A stretch of DNA of 64,000 bases. Source: Synechococcus sp. WH 8016. GTDB taxonomy: Bacteria > Cyanobacteriota > Cyanobacteriia > PCC-6307 > Cyanobiaceae. Positions 63,636-64,000 of this stretch are shown piece by piece. Position numbers and translations under genes: made by a program. The stretch is from the NCBI RefSeq assembly GCF_000230675.1, contig NZ_AGIK01000005.1:62001-126000 (forward strand). Direction: 5' to 3'. Each line of letters begins with the position of its first letter. Positions within the stretch are counted from its first letter, which is position 1. The notes beneath the pieces are model-generated. The model was not told the DNA's origin, made no database searches, and saw nothing but the letters and a program-made list of their open reading frames with translations.

Positions 63636-64000
63636 GTGCCAGTGGCTCACATTGCCTGGCTCGGCAAAAAAACTCCGTTCTGCGGCAATGTCACCTACGG
63701 GCTGAGCACGACAGAGGCCCTGAAGAAACGCGGCCATCAAACCAGCTTCATTCATTTCGATAACCCTGGCGCCCCCGGCAGTAGCAACACGTCGTTGCTG
63801 GCCCACGACCCGGATGTGAGCCTGCCCTACCTGGTGAAGTCTCAGGTGTACACAATCCCCTCCCCTAGGGCCCAGAGGGAGTTGCGTGAGTCCTTGAAGA
63901 GGTTGCAGCCCGATGTCGTGCACGCCAGCCTCACCCTCTCCCCCCTCGACTTCAGGCTTCCGGAGCTTTGCCAACCCTTAGGGATTCCGCTGGTCGCCAC
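63636..64000 (+). CDS. glycosyltransferase, N-terminal part (cut by the window edge)
   Basis: The GTG at 63636 opens a frame that runs to the window end (about 121 residues): VAHIAWLGKKTPFCGNVTYG, then STTEALKKRGHQTSFIHFDN and LKRLQPDVVHASLTLSPLD, the N-terminal Rossmann pattern of GT4-type glycosyltransferases with the PDVVH segment. Donor and acceptor cannot be told. A second in-frame GTG lies two codons further on. The C-terminal half is outside the window. Confidence 0.75.
   Translation, partial: MPVAHIAWLGKKTPFCGNVTYGLSTTEALKKRGHQTSFIHFDNPGAPGSSNTSLLAHDPDVSLPYLVKSQVYTIPSPRAQRELRESLKRLQPDVVHASLTLSPLDFRLPELCQPLGIPLVA

Noticed and set aside
63489-63974. 161-codon minus-strand ORF at the right edge
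   Set aside because: Antisense to the MFS and glycosyltransferase genes, both of which have clear family motifs.
1-64000. CRISPR array, insertion sequence or rRNA gene
   Set aside because: No regularly spaced repeat array, transposase-like frame with terminal repeats, or rRNA sequence was seen; only one tRNA was found.

Overview
The window looks like a chromosome segment of a marine picocyanobacterium, most likely Synechococcus (subcluster 5.1-like). This is inferred from the gene content: chlorophyll synthase (chlG), a phylloquinone-type menG, DUF2862, DUF4079 and YlqD proteins, a long-form hibernation factor, malate:quinone oxidoreductase, a KimA-like permease and a two-component minor-pilin locus, all in a compact, moderately GC-rich genome with many overlapping genes. 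The strain cannot be named from sequence alone.

Layout. (1) 1-4434 is the end of an integrated element: AT-richer, with small unknown genes each carrying a purine-rich leader, an AlpA-type regulator, a P4-like tyrosine integrase and four 11-bp direct repeats, ending at the 3' end of tRNA-Ser(CGA). (2) 4434-6476 holds that tRNA and comEC; the comEC stop codon lies inside the tRNA gene. (3) 6.6-20.9 kb is core housekeeping: glyQ, menG, hisF, chlG, a class A penicillin-binding protein, rsmB, an alkyltransferase-like protein, trmH, an oligopeptide-type ABC permease and an orphan sensor kinase. (4) 20.9-29.9 kb is a type IV pilus locus with two pilin operons facing away from each other around a response regulator/sensor kinase pair. 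It includes a major pilin, two PilX-like proteins, three pilins without a normal prepilin leader, and a minor pilin fused to an RTX-like calcium-binding region. (5) 29.9-38.2 kb: lepA, mqo, nfu, membrane proteins, an esterase and a cysteine-lyase-like PLP enzyme. (6) 38.2-41.9 kb: a pentameric ligand-gated ion channel homologue, a divergently encoded periplasmic ligand-binding protein and a Ca2+/H+ exchanger homologue, a possible ligand-to-ion-flux module. (7) 41.9-48.3 kb: murE, glutaredoxin, yidD, rpsD, small unknown genes and a large ABC half-transporter. (8) 48.3-52.4 kb: sulfur amino acid genes (two tandem cystathionine gamma-synthase-like enzymes and cysK) with a degraded outer-membrane-protein remnant between them. 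(9) 52.4-60.2 kb, minus strand: queA, KimA-like permease, pdhC, ylqD, acyl-CoA synthetase, lipB; lipB and pdhC are linked through lipoate. (10) 60.1-64 kb, plus strand: hpf, deoC, recO, an MFS transporter and the start of a glycosyltransferase.

The most unusual parts are the RTX-pilin fusion and leaderless pilins, the channel/binding-protein/exchanger cluster, the tRNA-Ser element with its repeat array, and the comEC/tRNA overlap. Family names come from recognised motifs in the translated sequence; no database search was possible.
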